A DNA stretch of 64,000 nt from Candidatus Dechloromonas phosphorivorans (GTDB lineage Bacteria > Pseudomonadota > Gammaproteobacteria > Burkholderiales > Rhodocyclaceae). The stretch spans positions 310,001-374,000 of the forward strand of contig JADKIP010000015.1 in assembly GCA_016721185.1 (NCBI GenBank), in the 5' to 3' direction. A model generated the notes under the pieces. It was not told where the DNA came from and made no database searches. It worked only from the letters and a program-made list of their open reading frames with translations. Shown here piece after piece: positions 31,102 through 41,087 of this stretch (the first letter of the stretch is position 1; each line of letters begins with the position of its first letter). The position numbers and the translations under genes are program-made.

Positions 31102-33819
31102 ATGCTGAATAAAATACGGATCGGCCCCCGGCTATTCTGGCAAGCGCTGGGTATGGCTTTTTGGTTGGTGGTTCTGGCACTCGTCGCCTTGAACTACTTG
31201 CGCGACCTCAACCGAACCACGGCCGCGATCTATACCGAAAAACTTGAGCCGGGTGCGATTGTCCTGCGCATTCAGACACTGATGGCCGAAAACAACATGC
31301 AGGTGCTGGGGGGGCTGTTGCACGACCCCGCGGGTAAGCAGGCGGCGCGGCATGAGCACCCGATTGCCCAACACACCGATCAGTTGATTAAAAATCGTGA
31401 TGCCATCAGCGAACTCTGGAAGACCTTCAAATCCCGTTCGCTGAACGAGCAGGAACAAAAGCTGGCCGAAGCCTACGAGCAGGCGCGTGCCGTCTTCGTC
31501 AAGGAAGGCTTTATGGTTGCCAATCAGGCATTGCAGGCGGGGGACTTTGAACAGGCGGCGTTGGTTTACGCCAGTGTCGTTCGCCCGACATACGCCAAAG
31601 CGAGCGCGGCGGCTGATGCTTTGCGTCTTTATTACGCCAATTCGGGCACCGCCATGTATGAGGGGGCGCAGCGTGCTTACGAGACAGCGGCGAAGCTGTT
31701 ACTCGGTCTTTCAATTCTGGTGATAGCGCTGATCGCTGCGTTTTCCTATGTGTTTGCCCGCAGCATCACCTTGCCCTTGGTGGGTGCGCTGAAGGTTGCT
31801 GATGCGGTTGCGTCCGGGCAATTGGACAACCAGATTGACAGCTCGGGCCAGGATCAGGTGGCCGACTTGCTGCGCGCCCTGGAAAAAATGCAATCAGAGT
31901 TGAAAGCGCGGCTTACGGCAGAGCGTCGGGTCGCCGACGAGACGCTGCGGATTAAAGTGGCGCTGGATGTCAGTTCAAACAATGTCATGGTCGCTGATCT
32001 CGACGGCAAAATTATTTACTGCAATGTGGCCGTGCTGGAAATGATGCGCCGGGCTGAAGCCGATTTGCGCAAGGTTTTGCCGGCATTCCGGGCTGATGCC
32101 ATTCTGGGTTCCAGTTTCGATATTTATCACAAGAACCCCGCCCATCAGCAGAACATGCTGGCCAGCCTCAAGGCGGTTCACCGGACTGAAATCCCGGTCG
32201 GCGGCCGTATTTTTTCACTGGTTGCCACCCCGATTACCAACGAGCGGCACGAACGACTCGGCACGGTCGTCGAGTGGCTTGATCGAACGGCTGAAGTCGC
32301 CATTGAGAACGAGGTGGGCAGCATCATCAAGGCGGCTGGCGCCGGTGATTTTTCGCGGCGTATTGCAGCCGATGAAATGAGCGGCTTTTTCCGGCTGATT
32401 TCACAGGGCATCAATGATCTGCTGAACGTCAACAGCCGGGCGCTTGATGACCTTGGGGCAATGCTCAAGCGTCTGTCGCAAGGTGATCTGACGACTAAAA
32501 TCGATACTGAATACCAAGGTGTGCTCGGTCGTTTGAAAGACGATGCGAATGTCACGGTCGACAACTTGCAGGAGATTATTTTCTCGATCAAGGGCGCGAC
32601 GGATGCGATCAATACCGCCGCGCAGGAAATTGCCAGCGGTAATCAGGACCTTTCCAGCCGCACCGAGCAGCAAGCCTCCAGCCTGGAGGAGACGGCATCA
32701 AGCATGGAGCAGTTGACCAGTACGGTCAGGCAGAATGCCGAAAATGCCCGTCAGGCCAACGAACTGGCGACCAGCGCTCAACAGGTGGCGGAAAAAGGCG
32801 GCCAGGTGGTCAGCCAGGTGGTGGAAACGATGGGGGCCATCCATCAATCCTCCAGCAAGATTTACGACATTATCAGCGTGATTGACGGGATTGCTTTCCA
32901 AACCAATATTCTGGCTTTGAATGCAGCGGTTGAGGCAGCGCGGGCCGGTGAGCAGGGGCGAGGGTTTGCCGTGGTGGCTACCGAGGTACGCAACCTGGCG
33001 CAGCGTAGTGCCGCTGCCGCGAAGGAAATCAAAGGCTTGATTTCCGAGTCGGTTGAAAAAGTCGAGACCGGTGGTCGTCTGGTCGATCAGGCCGGCCAGA
33101 CAATGGATGAGGTCGTTGCCAGCATTCAGCGCGTTGCCCGGATCATGTCCGATATATCTCACGCGACCCGCGAGCAGACGGCCGGAATCGAGCAGGTAGG
33201 TCTGGCCGTGAGTCAGATGGATGAGATGACACAGCAGAATGCAGCCCTGGTTGAACAGGCAGCCGCAGCCGCTGAAAGTCTTGAAGAGCAAGCACGCAAT
33301 TTGGCACAGTCAGTGGCCGTTTTTCGCCTCTCCGGGGCGCTGGTGGTGCACGGTCAGTCGCAAGTCGCTGGCCTGGATTTTGAGGGTGCAATAGCCGCTC
33401 ATGGCAAATGGAAGCAGCGCCTTCTGGATTACGTCGCCGGCGGCAGCGAAGCGCTCGATCCTGTGGTGGTGGGGCGTGACGACCAGTGCGCGCTGGGCTG
33501 CTGGATTCATGGCGATGGCCGGGCGCTGCGCGGGAATGCTGAATTTGCCGAGCTAAAAGGCGAACATGCCGGTTTCCATCGTTCCGCGGCTGACGTGATT
33601 CGCACCCAGTTGGCCGGCGACACCAGCGCGGCGCGGGCGCAAATTGCCGGTGAGTTTTCCCGGCGCTCGATGCGTGTTATCAGCCTGCTGGAGCGCATGC
33701 GCAACGGCGAGAAAAACACCCCTTTTAAAGCGTTGACCGCAGCAAGCCCCATTAAAAACTCAACCCGACCCATCCCCGCACTTTCGGCGCCGGATGAGGA
33801 CGAGTGGGCCGAATTCTAA
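31102..33819 (+). CDS. Methyl-accepting chemotaxis protein with PAS and CZB domains
   Basis: 905 aa. Membrane helices near 12-30 and 197-219 enclose a four-helix-bundle sensor; HAMP, a PAS-like domain (about 283-400), a second HAMP-like stretch and a signalling domain (about 500-760) follow. The C-terminal CZB zinc-binding domain shows AAHGKWKQRL, the C-x3-C region (CALGCWIHGDGR) and HAGFH. The protein ends DEWAEF, close to the aromatic-x2-Phe pentapeptide that tethers CheR and CheB. First of three tandem large MCPs with near-identical signalling domains. Confidence 0.88.
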   Translation: MLNKIRIGPRLFWQALGMAFWLVVLALVALNYLRDLNRTTAAIYTEKLEPGAIVLRIQTLMAENNMQVLGGLLHDPAGKQAARHEHPIAQHTDQLIKNRDAISELWKTFKSRSLNEQEQKLAEAYEQARAVFVKEGFMVANQALQAGDFEQAALVYASVVRPTYAKASAAADALRLYYANSGTAMYEGAQRAYETAAKLLLGLSILVIALIAAFSYVFARSITLPLVGALKVADAVASGQLDNQIDSSGQDQVADLLRALEKMQSELKARLTAERRVADETLRIKVALDVSSNNVMVADLDGKIIYCNVAVLEMMRRAEADLRKVLPAFRADAILGSSFDIYHKNPAHQQNMLASLKAVHRTEIPVGGRIFSLVATPITNERHERLGTVVEWLDRTAEVAIENEVGSIIKAAGAGDFSRRIAADEMSGFFRLISQGINDLLNVNSRALDDLGAMLKRLSQGDLTTKIDTEYQGVLGRLKDDANVTVDNLQEIIFSIKGATDAINTAAQEIASGNQDLSSRTEQQASSLEETASSMEQLTSTVRQNAENARQANELATSAQQVAEKGGQVVSQVVETMGAIHQSSSKIYDIISVIDGIAFQTNILALNAAVEAARAGEQGRGFAVVATEVRNLAQRSAAAAKEIKGLISESVEKVETGGRLVDQAGQTMDEVVASIQRVARIMSDISHATREQTAGIEQVGLAVSQMDEMTQQNAALVEQAAAAAESLEEQARNLAQSVAVFRLSGALVVHGQSQVAGLDFEGAIAAHGKWKQRLLDYVAGGSEALDPVVVGRDDQCALGCWIHGDGRALRGNAEFAELKGEHAGFHRSAADVIRTQLAGDTSAARAQIAGEFSRRSMRVISLLERMRNGEKNTPFKALTAASPIKNSTRPIPALSAPDEDEWAEF

Positions 33820-33849
33820 GAACAACGAAAACCGGACGGATGAGCACCC

Positions 33850-36681
33850 ATGCGAAATAACTTGCCTGTAACCAATGTGGAAATTCAACTCGATGCCCAC
33901 ACCCTGATTGTCTCGAAGACCGACCTGAAAGGTCAGATCACCTACATCAACAAGGATTTCATCGATATCAGCGGCTTTGTCGAAGCCGAACTGATTGGTC
34001 AGCCGCACAATATCGTGCGCCATCCCGATATGCCGGTCGAGGCTTACACCGATATGTGGGGCGACCTGAAAGATGGCCGTCCGTGGACGGGCCTGGTCAA
34101 AAATCGCTGCAAGAATGGTGACCACTATTGGGTGCTGGCGACGGCGACGCCGATTCGTGAAGCTGGTCAGGTGGTGGGATATATGTCGGTGCGGCGCCAG
34201 GCAAGCCGCCAGCAAGTTGATATGGCTGAGAGTACTTATCGGCTTTTCCGCGAAAAGAAGGCGGGCAGCTTGCGCATTCGGCATGGCGCATTCGTCAAGG
34301 GTGGCGAGGGCATGCTGGCCGGGCTGAGCCTGAAGAGTAAATTAATCGGTGGCTTTGGTGCCGTGCTCGGCGCTTTGGTGGTGGTTGCGGCGCTGGGTGT
34401 CTGGGGGATGGGGCAAACCAATAGCGAAGTGGGCAAGCTCTACACGGATCGTCTGCAGCCGACCCAGTCACTCGGCGTGATCGGCAAGCTGATGGCGGAT
34501 AACCGCTCGCAGGTATTGCTCGCCTTGCAACACGACCCGGCCGGTCAATATGCCAACTTGCATGACCACCCCCTCGATTTCCACCTCAAGCAGATTGACG
34601 CCAACATTGCCGAAATTACGGCGCAGTGGGAAGTTTACAAAAAAGGGATCAATAGCGACGAGCATCGGCAACTCGCCGAAAGCTATGCTGAAGCCCGCAA
34701 ACGTTATGTCACGGAAGGGCTTCTGCCTGCCAAGCTGGCCTTGTCAGAAGCGCGGTTTGCCGATGCCAACCTGCTTTTGCTCAAGCAGATCAACCCGGCC
34801 TATGCCGCTGTATCTGAAAAGGCTTCCCTGCTTTTCACGAGGCAGATTGAAGGCGGGCAGGCTCAGTTGACCGATAGCGAGCAAACGTTCTCCCGTAATC
34901 GGCTGACCATAATCGCCATCGTGATTGCCGCGCTGGTCGCTGGATTACTGATTGCGGCGGCCATCGTTCGTTTGATCACGCGTCCGATTGAAACGGTGAT
35001 TTCTACCTTCCAGGCGCTGGCGAATGGTGACTTCACCCGTAACGTCGATATTTCGCGCAATGACGAAATGGGCAAGGTCTTGCAGGGCCTGCAGTCGATG
35101 CAGATTCAGCAAGGCTTCGATGTTGCGGAGAGCATGCGCATTGGCAATGACAACCTGCGCATCCGGATTGCGCTGGACTGCGTTTCGGCAAATTTGCGGA
35201 TTGCCGATGATGCGGGCACGGTCCTTTACGCCAACAAAGGCTTGCTAACTACGCTGCGGCAGATAGAGCCGGGTCTGCGTGAGCAACAGCCCAACTTCTC
35301 GGTCGACAAGTTTGTGGGCAGCAATATCGGCGCCTTTTATCAGGATGCGGCGGCTGCGTTGAAGACGCTGCGTGAATTGAGTGCCACCCGTCAGGGCGAA
35401 CTGGAAATCGGTGGTCGCATCTACAACATCATCACCAATCCGATCATCAATGATCGCGGCCAAAGGCTGGGCACGGTCGGCGAGTGGGTGGACCGGACGG
35501 CCGAACTGCATGCCCAGCGTGCGGTCGGTGCCTTGATCAGCCGAGCTTCCGCTGGCGATCTGGAAGCTCGCCTCGACACCGAGACGATGGAAGGTTTCTA
35601 CAAGGAGCTGGGCACGGGGATCAACAGTTTGCTCGAAACCAGCGGCTCGGCCATTGGCGAAATTGCGGCGCTGCTTGAGCGGGTTGCCGGCGGCGACCTG
35701 ATGCATACGGTCAACTCTGAATATCAGGGTACTTTCGGCAAGTTGCGCGACGATGCCAACCAGACCGTTGGCAAGCTGCGCGAGTTGGTGGGCGATATTC
35801 AGAATTCGGCGGAAACCATCAATACGGCGGCGCGGGAGATTGCCAGCGGCAATCAGGATCTGTCGAGCCGTACCGAAGAGCAGGCGAGCAGCCTGGAAGA
35901 AACCGCCTCCAGCATGGAGCAACTGACGACAACCGTGCGTCAGAACGCCGACAACGCCCGTCAGGCCAACGAACTGGCGGCGGGGGCCCAGGCGGTGGCT
36001 GAAAAGGGCGGCGAAGTGGTTGGTCAGGTGGTCCACACGATGGGCTCGATTCATCAGGCGAGCAGCAAGATTGCCGACATTATCGGGGTCATTGACGGCA
36101 TCGCCTTCCAGACCAATATCCTGGCCTTGAATGCCGCAGTTGAGGCGGCGCGGGCGGGTGAGCAGGGCCGTGGTTTTGCCGTCGTGGCCACCGAGGTGCG
36201 CAGTCTGGCCCAACGCAGTGCCGCGGCCGCGAAGGAAATCAAGGGGTTGATCTCCGATTCGGTTGATCGCGTTGAAGCGGGCAATCGACTGGTTGATCAG
36301 GCCGGGCGGACGATGGAGGAGGTCGTTTCCAGCATCAAGCGCGTCGCCAAGATCGTCACCGATATTGCCGAAGCCAGCCGCGAACAAAGTGCCGGGATCG
36401 ATCAGGTCAGTCTGGCGGTCAGCCAGATGGACGAGGTCACGCAGCAGAATGCGGCGCTGGTCGAAGAGGCTGCGGCAGCCGCCGAGAGCCTGGAAGAGCA
36501 GGCCAACCATCTGGCCCAGTCGGTGTCGGTGTTCAAGGTTGCCGAGGGCGTCGCCAATGCACCACGCTTGAGCGCCCCGGCGCAGGCACCCCGAGCCCCG
36601 GCTCAGGCCCAACGTTATGTTTCCGGCAAGAAGCCGGCGGCACTTCCCGCCTCGCTCGACGATGAATGGAATGAGTTTTAA
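33850..36681 (+). CDS. Methyl-accepting chemotaxis protein with Aer-type PAS domain
   Basis: 943 aa. An N-terminal Aer-like PAS domain (TDLKGQITYINKDF, HNIVRHPDMP, KNRCKNGDHYWV) occupies about residues 17-125; then a membrane helix, a four-helix-bundle segment, a second membrane region near 350-375, HAMP, a further PAS-like domain (about 440-560) and the signalling domain. It ends DDEWNEF, a CheR/CheB tether-like motif. Aer-type PAS domains usually bind FAD and report redox state, so energy taxis is likely. The ligand is not proven. Confidence 0.86.
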   Translation: MRNNLPVTNVEIQLDAHTLIVSKTDLKGQITYINKDFIDISGFVEAELIGQPHNIVRHPDMPVEAYTDMWGDLKDGRPWTGLVKNRCKNGDHYWVLATATPIREAGQVVGYMSVRRQASRQQVDMAESTYRLFREKKAGSLRIRHGAFVKGGEGMLAGLSLKSKLIGGFGAVLGALVVVAALGVWGMGQTNSEVGKLYTDRLQPTQSLGVIGKLMADNRSQVLLALQHDPAGQYANLHDHPLDFHLKQIDANIAEITAQWEVYKKGINSDEHRQLAESYAEARKRYVTEGLLPAKLALSEARFADANLLLLKQINPAYAAVSEKASLLFTRQIEGGQAQLTDSEQTFSRNRLTIIAIVIAALVAGLLIAAAIVRLITRPIETVISTFQALANGDFTRNVDISRNDEMGKVLQGLQSMQIQQGFDVAESMRIGNDNLRIRIALDCVSANLRIADDAGTVLYANKGLLTTLRQIEPGLREQQPNFSVDKFVGSNIGAFYQDAAAALKTLRELSATRQGELEIGGRIYNIITNPIINDRGQRLGTVGEWVDRTAELHAQRAVGALISRASAGDLEARLDTETMEGFYKELGTGINSLLETSGSAIGEIAALLERVAGGDLMHTVNSEYQGTFGKLRDDANQTVGKLRELVGDIQNSAETINTAAREIASGNQDLSSRTEEQASSLEETASSMEQLTTTVRQNADNARQANELAAGAQAVAEKGGEVVGQVVHTMGSIHQASSKIADIIGVIDGIAFQTNILALNAAVEAARAGEQGRGFAVVATEVRSLAQRSAAAAKEIKGLISDSVDRVEAGNRLVDQAGRTMEEVVSSIKRVAKIVTDIAEASREQSAGIDQVSLAVSQMDEVTQQNAALVEEAAAAAESLEEQANHLAQSVSVFKVAEGVANAPRLSAPAQAPRAPAQAQRYVSGKKPAALPASLDDEWNEF

Positions 36682-36714
36682 GAGTGCTCAGAACTCGTTG
36701 ATAAAGGTGAAGCC

Positions 36715-39516
36715 ATGAAAATCAATCTGCCGGTAACGCAACATGAGGTCATGCTCCTGGCGGGACAAAACATCGTCTCGAAGACTGATCTCAAGGGGCA
36801 GATCACCTACGTCAACGAGGTCTTTCTTGAGATCAGCGGCTTCAGCGAAGCCGAGTTGATCGGCCAATCCCACAATATTGTTCGCCACCCGGACATGCCG
36901 CCTGAGGCGTTTGCCGATTTTTGGGCAACGATCAAGGATGAGCGGCCATGGACCGGGCTGGTCAAGAACCGCTGCAAGAACGGGGACCATTACTGGGTAT
37001 TGGCCAATGCCACCCCGATTTTTCAGAATGGCGTCGTCACCGGGTATATGTCGGTGCGGACAGCACCTTCCCGTGAACAGGTCGAGGCGGCGGAGGCTGC
37101 CTATCGCCTTTTCCGCGAGGGACGGGCGGCGGGGTTGGCCATTCGCGAAGGGCAGGTGGTCAAAGCCGGCTTTAGCCTGGCTGCCTGGCTCAACAATCGA
37201 AGCATTGCGCAGCGCATTTTTGCGATTGGCGGGCTGTTGACCGCAGGCATGTTGATCGTTGGCGGCTTGGGTTTGATGGCAGTCGGCGAGGGCAATGAGC
37301 GGCTGAATACGGTGTATGTCGATCGTGTCGTGCCCTTGCAGCAACTCAAGGAAGTGGCCGATGCCTACGCGGTGTCGATTGTCGATCTTTCGCACAAGGC
37401 GCGTGATGGCGCCGAGAGTTTTGAGTCGGGACTCGGCAAGGTCAATCAGGCACAGGACGTGATTCGTAGCCGCTGGCAGGAATATACGGCGACCTATCTG
37501 ACCGATGAAGAGAAAAAATTGGTCGGTGAAGCGGCCGCGCTGATGCAGAAAGGCGATCTGGCGACCAGTCGCCTCAAGGAAATCCTTGCCAGCAAAGATA
37601 AGGACGCTTTGACTGTTTTTGCCGCGAAAGAGCTTTACCCGGCGATCGACCCGATTTCCGACAAATTGAGCGAACTGGTTGCCCTGCAGTTACGAGAGGC
37701 GAAGGTGAATGTTGATCAGGCGAGCAGCGATGCCCACGATTTCCAGAGCCGGTTTGCTTTGTTGATTCTTGCCTTCACGCTGCTCGGTGGCTTTTTGGCA
37801 TTGGGGCTGGTGCGCAGTATTCGCCGCCCGATCAGCGAGGCGACCGCATTCTTCAAGGCATTGTCCGAGGGACGGAGTGATGCTCAGTTGAATTTCGAGC
37901 GGCGCGATGAATTGCTGGCGATTGCCGATTCGGCTCGCTCGATGCAGATCAAGTCGGGTTTCGACCTGAGTGAAGCTCGCCGTATCGCTGCCGAAGGCAT
38001 GCGGATCAAGCGTGCGCTGGACGGTTCGGCAAGCGCCGTCACCGTTTCGAATGAAAGCAACACGCTGGTTTACATGAATGCCGCTGCTGAAACCCTGTGG
38101 CGGAAAATGGAGCCGGAGATGCGCCTGCGGGTGCCGGACTTTTCGGTCAGCGAGATGTTTCGCCATTCACTGGTTGAGTTTTTTGATGATGAGGCGGCCA
38201 AGGCCGCTTACAGCGCTGAATTGACTGCGCCGCGAACCCTGGATGTGGTGATGTGCGGCTGTATCCTGCAAGTGACGGCGACGCCAGTTCGCGATAGCCA
38301 GGGCAAGTACCTGGGCCGGGCCAGCCAGTGGCTTGATCGCACGGACGAGGTGGCCGTCGAGAATGAAGTGGCCGGTATTGTTAGCGGTGCCGCCCGCGGT
38401 GACTTCACGCAACGGGTTGCGGTCGACGGTAAAAAAGGCTTCTTTTTAAGCTTGGCCAATGACCTGAATACACTGATGCAAACCAGCGAGGTCGGTCTTG
38501 AGGATGTCGTGCAGGTGCTTTCGGGCATGGCTGAAGGCGATCTGACGCGGAAGATCAGTGCTGAATACGAGGGGACGTTTGGCCAGTTGAAGAATGATGC
38601 CAATCAGACGGTTGCCCGGTTGCAGGAAATAATTTCACAAATCCGCATGGCGACCGATGCAATCAATACCGCGGCCCGCGAAATTGCCAGCGGCAATCAG
38701 GATCTTTCAAGCAGAACTGAAGAGCAGGCGAGCAGCCTTGAGGAAACGGCCTCAAGCATGGAGCAACTGACCAGCACCGTGAAGCACAATGCCGACAACG
38801 CGCGCCAGGCCAACGAACTGGCGGGTGAGGCGCAACTGGTGGCGATTCAGGGCGGCGAAGTGGTGGGGCAGGTCGTACAGACGATGAGTGATATTCACCA
38901 GTCCAGCAAGCGGATTGCCGACATCATTGGCGTCATTGACGGCATCGCCTTCCAGACCAACATCCTGGCGCTCAATGCGGCGGTTGAGGCCGCTCGGGCC
39001 GGGGAGCAGGGGCGTGGTTTTGCCGTGGTGGCAACCGAGGTCAGAAATCTGGCGAAACGCAGTGCCGATGCCGCCAAGGAAATCAAGGGATTGATCGCCG
39101 ATTCAGTCGATAAGGTTGAAAGCGGCAATCGTCAGGTGGCGCAGGCCGGCCGAACGATGGCGCAGGTGGTGAGCAGCATCAAGCAGGTTGCCCGCATCAT
39201 GGGCGATATTTCAAGTGCCAGCCGGGAGCAGAGCGCCGGCATTGAGCAAGTCAGTCTCGCCGTCAGCCAGATGGATGAAGTGACCCAGCAAAATGCGGCA
39301 CTGGTTGAAGAGGCTGCTGCAGCGGCCGAAAGCCTGGAGGAGCAGGCGCATAATCTGGCGCAGGCGGTCGCTGTATTCAAACTTTTTGAAGCGGCTGAAC
39401 CGTCAAGACAAGAGGCGCTCGTCGCCTTACCAAAACAAGCCCGGCTGGCGCGTCCAGCCACCAAAAAGCCAGCTGCGCTTTCTGCCAGCCTGGATGACCA
39501 ATGGGAAGAATTTTAA
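36715..39516 (+). CDS. Methyl-accepting chemotaxis protein with Aer-type PAS domain, paralogue
   Basis: 933 aa with the same layout as the MCP at 33850. The PAS domain shows TDLKGQITYVNEVF and HNIVRHPDMP. The periplasmic four-helix-bundle region differs clearly from its neighbour while the signalling region is nearly the same, so the two respond to different cues but share output. It ends DDQWEEF. Its stop overlaps the cheR start by one base. Confidence 0.86.
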   Translation: MKINLPVTQHEVMLLAGQNIVSKTDLKGQITYVNEVFLEISGFSEAELIGQSHNIVRHPDMPPEAFADFWATIKDERPWTGLVKNRCKNGDHYWVLANATPIFQNGVVTGYMSVRTAPSREQVEAAEAAYRLFREGRAAGLAIREGQVVKAGFSLAAWLNNRSIAQRIFAIGGLLTAGMLIVGGLGLMAVGEGNERLNTVYVDRVVPLQQLKEVADAYAVSIVDLSHKARDGAESFESGLGKVNQAQDVIRSRWQEYTATYLTDEEKKLVGEAAALMQKGDLATSRLKEILASKDKDALTVFAAKELYPAIDPISDKLSELVALQLREAKVNVDQASSDAHDFQSRFALLILAFTLLGGFLALGLVRSIRRPISEATAFFKALSEGRSDAQLNFERRDELLAIADSARSMQIKSGFDLSEARRIAAEGMRIKRALDGSASAVTVSNESNTLVYMNAAAETLWRKMEPEMRLRVPDFSVSEMFRHSLVEFFDDEAAKAAYSAELTAPRTLDVVMCGCILQVTATPVRDSQGKYLGRASQWLDRTDEVAVENEVAGIVSGAARGDFTQRVAVDGKKGFFLSLANDLNTLMQTSEVGLEDVVQVLSGMAEGDLTRKISAEYEGTFGQLKNDANQTVARLQEIISQIRMATDAINTAAREIASGNQDLSSRTEEQASSLEETASSMEQLTSTVKHNADNARQANELAGEAQLVAIQGGEVVGQVVQTMSDIHQSSKRIADIIGVIDGIAFQTNILALNAAVEAARAGEQGRGFAVVATEVRNLAKRSADAAKEIKGLIADSVDKVESGNRQVAQAGRTMAQVVSSIKQVARIMGDISSASREQSAGIEQVSLAVSQMDEVTQQNAALVEEAAAAAESLEEQAHNLAQAVAVFKLFEAAEPSRQEALVALPKQARLARPATKKPAALSASLDDQWEEF

Positions 39517-40409
39517 TGCTTGATAGCCGCAAGCCTCCACCGTCCACGCCAGCTTCATCCATCGGGTCTGCGATGGGACGGGAGCAAGGGACCCGCGAAT
39601 TCAGTTTTTCCAGTGCCGATTTTGAGCGTGTGCGCAAACTGATCTACCAGCACGCCGGGATTTCACTTTCCCCGGTCAAGCAGGACATGGTCTATTCCCG
39701 ACTTGCCCGCCGTTTGCGCGCGACAGGCACGAATACCTTTGGTGAATATCTCGACCTGCTGGAACGTGGCGGCGCGGACGAGTGGGAGCGCTTCGTCAAT
39801 TCTTTGACGACGAATCTGACCTCTTTCTTCCGTGAGCCGCATCATTTCCCGCTGTTGGCTGATCACCTCAATAAATTGGGCACCAAACGCCCGATCCGGA
39901 TCTGGTGTTCTGCCGCGTCAACCGGTGAAGAGCCCTATTCGATTGCCATGACGGTGCTTGAAACCTGTGGCGCCAATGTGTCGCATGTGTCGATTTTTGC
40001 GTCTGATCTTGATACCAACGTGTTGGCCACGGCACAAAAGGGTGTCTATCCCATTGAGCGCGTTGAAAAAATATCGCCGGATCGCCTGAAGCGCTTTTTT
40101 CTCAAAGGCTCGGGAAGTCAGGAAGGTTTTGTTTCGGTACGGCCGGAGTTAAAGCGCCTGATCGAGTTCCAGCGGGTCAATCTGCTGGAACCCAATTGGC
40201 CGGTGCGTGGGCCGCTCGACGTTATTTTCTGCCGTAACGTGATGATCTATTTCGACAAGCCAACCCAATACAAAATACTCTCCCGTTTTGCCCCGTTGTT
40301 GCAGCCTGACGGCCTGATGTTTGCCGGGCATTCCGAAAGCTTTCTCCATGCCGCCGACCTCTTCAAGTCGCTGGGTAAAACTGTGTACGCCCTCACCAAG
40401 GCCCGATAA
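39516..40409 (+). CDS. cheR: Chemotaxis protein methyltransferase CheR
   Basis: 297 aa from ATG 39516, overlapping the MCP stop; GGAAGA lies upstream. The N-terminal helical domain (FERVRKLIYQHAGISL) and SAM-binding domain (IWCSAASTGEEPYSIAM, DVIFCRNVMIYFD) are typical. It methylates glutamates of MCPs; the tether-like tails of the three MCPs just upstream should recruit it. Confidence 0.94.
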   Translation: MLDSRKPPPSTPASSIGSAMGREQGTREFSFSSADFERVRKLIYQHAGISLSPVKQDMVYSRLARRLRATGTNTFGEYLDLLERGGADEWERFVNSLTTNLTSFFREPHHFPLLADHLNKLGTKRPIRIWCSAASTGEEPYSIAMTVLETCGANVSHVSIFASDLDTNVLATAQKGVYPIERVEKISPDRLKRFFLKGSGSQEGFVSVRPELKRLIEFQRVNLLEPNWPVRGPLDVIFCRNVMIYFDKPTQYKILSRFAPLLQPDGLMFAGHSESFLHAADLFKSLGKTVYALTKAR

Positions 40410-40426
40410 GCCAATAAAGGACATCA

Positions 40427-41032
40427 GTGCAGCACGCCTACGATGAGAATCTCGCTACTAACCGTTACTTTGATCGACACTTCGATACCGAGGCCGCCAA
40501 AATATTGCCTGGCGAGTACTTCGTTACCGACAAGGGCATGTTGTTGGTGACCGTGCTTGGCTCCTGTGTCTCGGCCTGCGTCCGTGATACGGATTCCGGT
40601 ATCGGCGGGATGAATCATTTCATGCTGCCGGACGACGGCGGGCGGGACACGATCGGTACTTCAGCCCGTTACGGCACTTACGCGATGGAGATTCTGATCA
40701 ACCATTTGTTAAAAATGGGCGCCCGGCGCAATCGTCTGGAAGCCAAGGTTTTTGGCGGTGGTGCGGTGATGGCCAGCCTGTCGAGTAGCAATGTCGGGGC
40801 ACGAAATGCCGAGTTCGTGCTGGATTATCTCAAGACCGAGAAAATCCCGATTGTGGCGAAAGATCTGCTGGATTCGTATCCGCGGAAAATCTACTATTTC
40901 CCGGACGCTGGGCGCGTTCTGGTCAAAAAACTGCACCGCGTCCATAACGAAACCCTGTTCAGTCGCGAGCGCGACTACAAGGCTCGCTTGGCCGGGGCAA
41001 AAATGGAAGGCGATGTGGAGTTGTTCATTTGA
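40427..41032 (+). CDS. cheD: Chemoreceptor glutamine deamidase CheD
   Basis: 201 aa from GTG 40427, with AAAGGA about six bases upstream. The catalytic Cys sits in TVLGSCVSACVRD and the partner His in GMNHFMLP, with FGGGA further on. CheD deamidates MCP glutamines and can interact with CheC-type phosphatases elsewhere; no CheC is seen here. Confidence 0.93.
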   Translation: MQHAYDENLATNRYFDRHFDTEAAKILPGEYFVTDKGMLLVTVLGSCVSACVRDTDSGIGGMNHFMLPDDGGRDTIGTSARYGTYAMEILINHLLKMGARRNRLEAKVFGGGAVMASLSSSNVGARNAEFVLDYLKTEKIPIVAKDLLDSYPRKIYYFPDAGRVLVKKLHRVHNETLFSRERDYKARLAGAKMEGDVELFI

Positions 41033-41087
41033 TGCGGTCAACCCTGAAAAAATGGCTATTTTCTGATCTTGTGCGGGAATTCCGTCG

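Noticed and set aside
35245..36612. A 455-codon open frame on the minus strand across an MCP gene
   Set aside because: It is antisense to a clearly coding, family-matching MCP, is rich in His/Arg/Gln as expected for shadows of GC-rich genes, and similar frames occur opposite the other MCPs.
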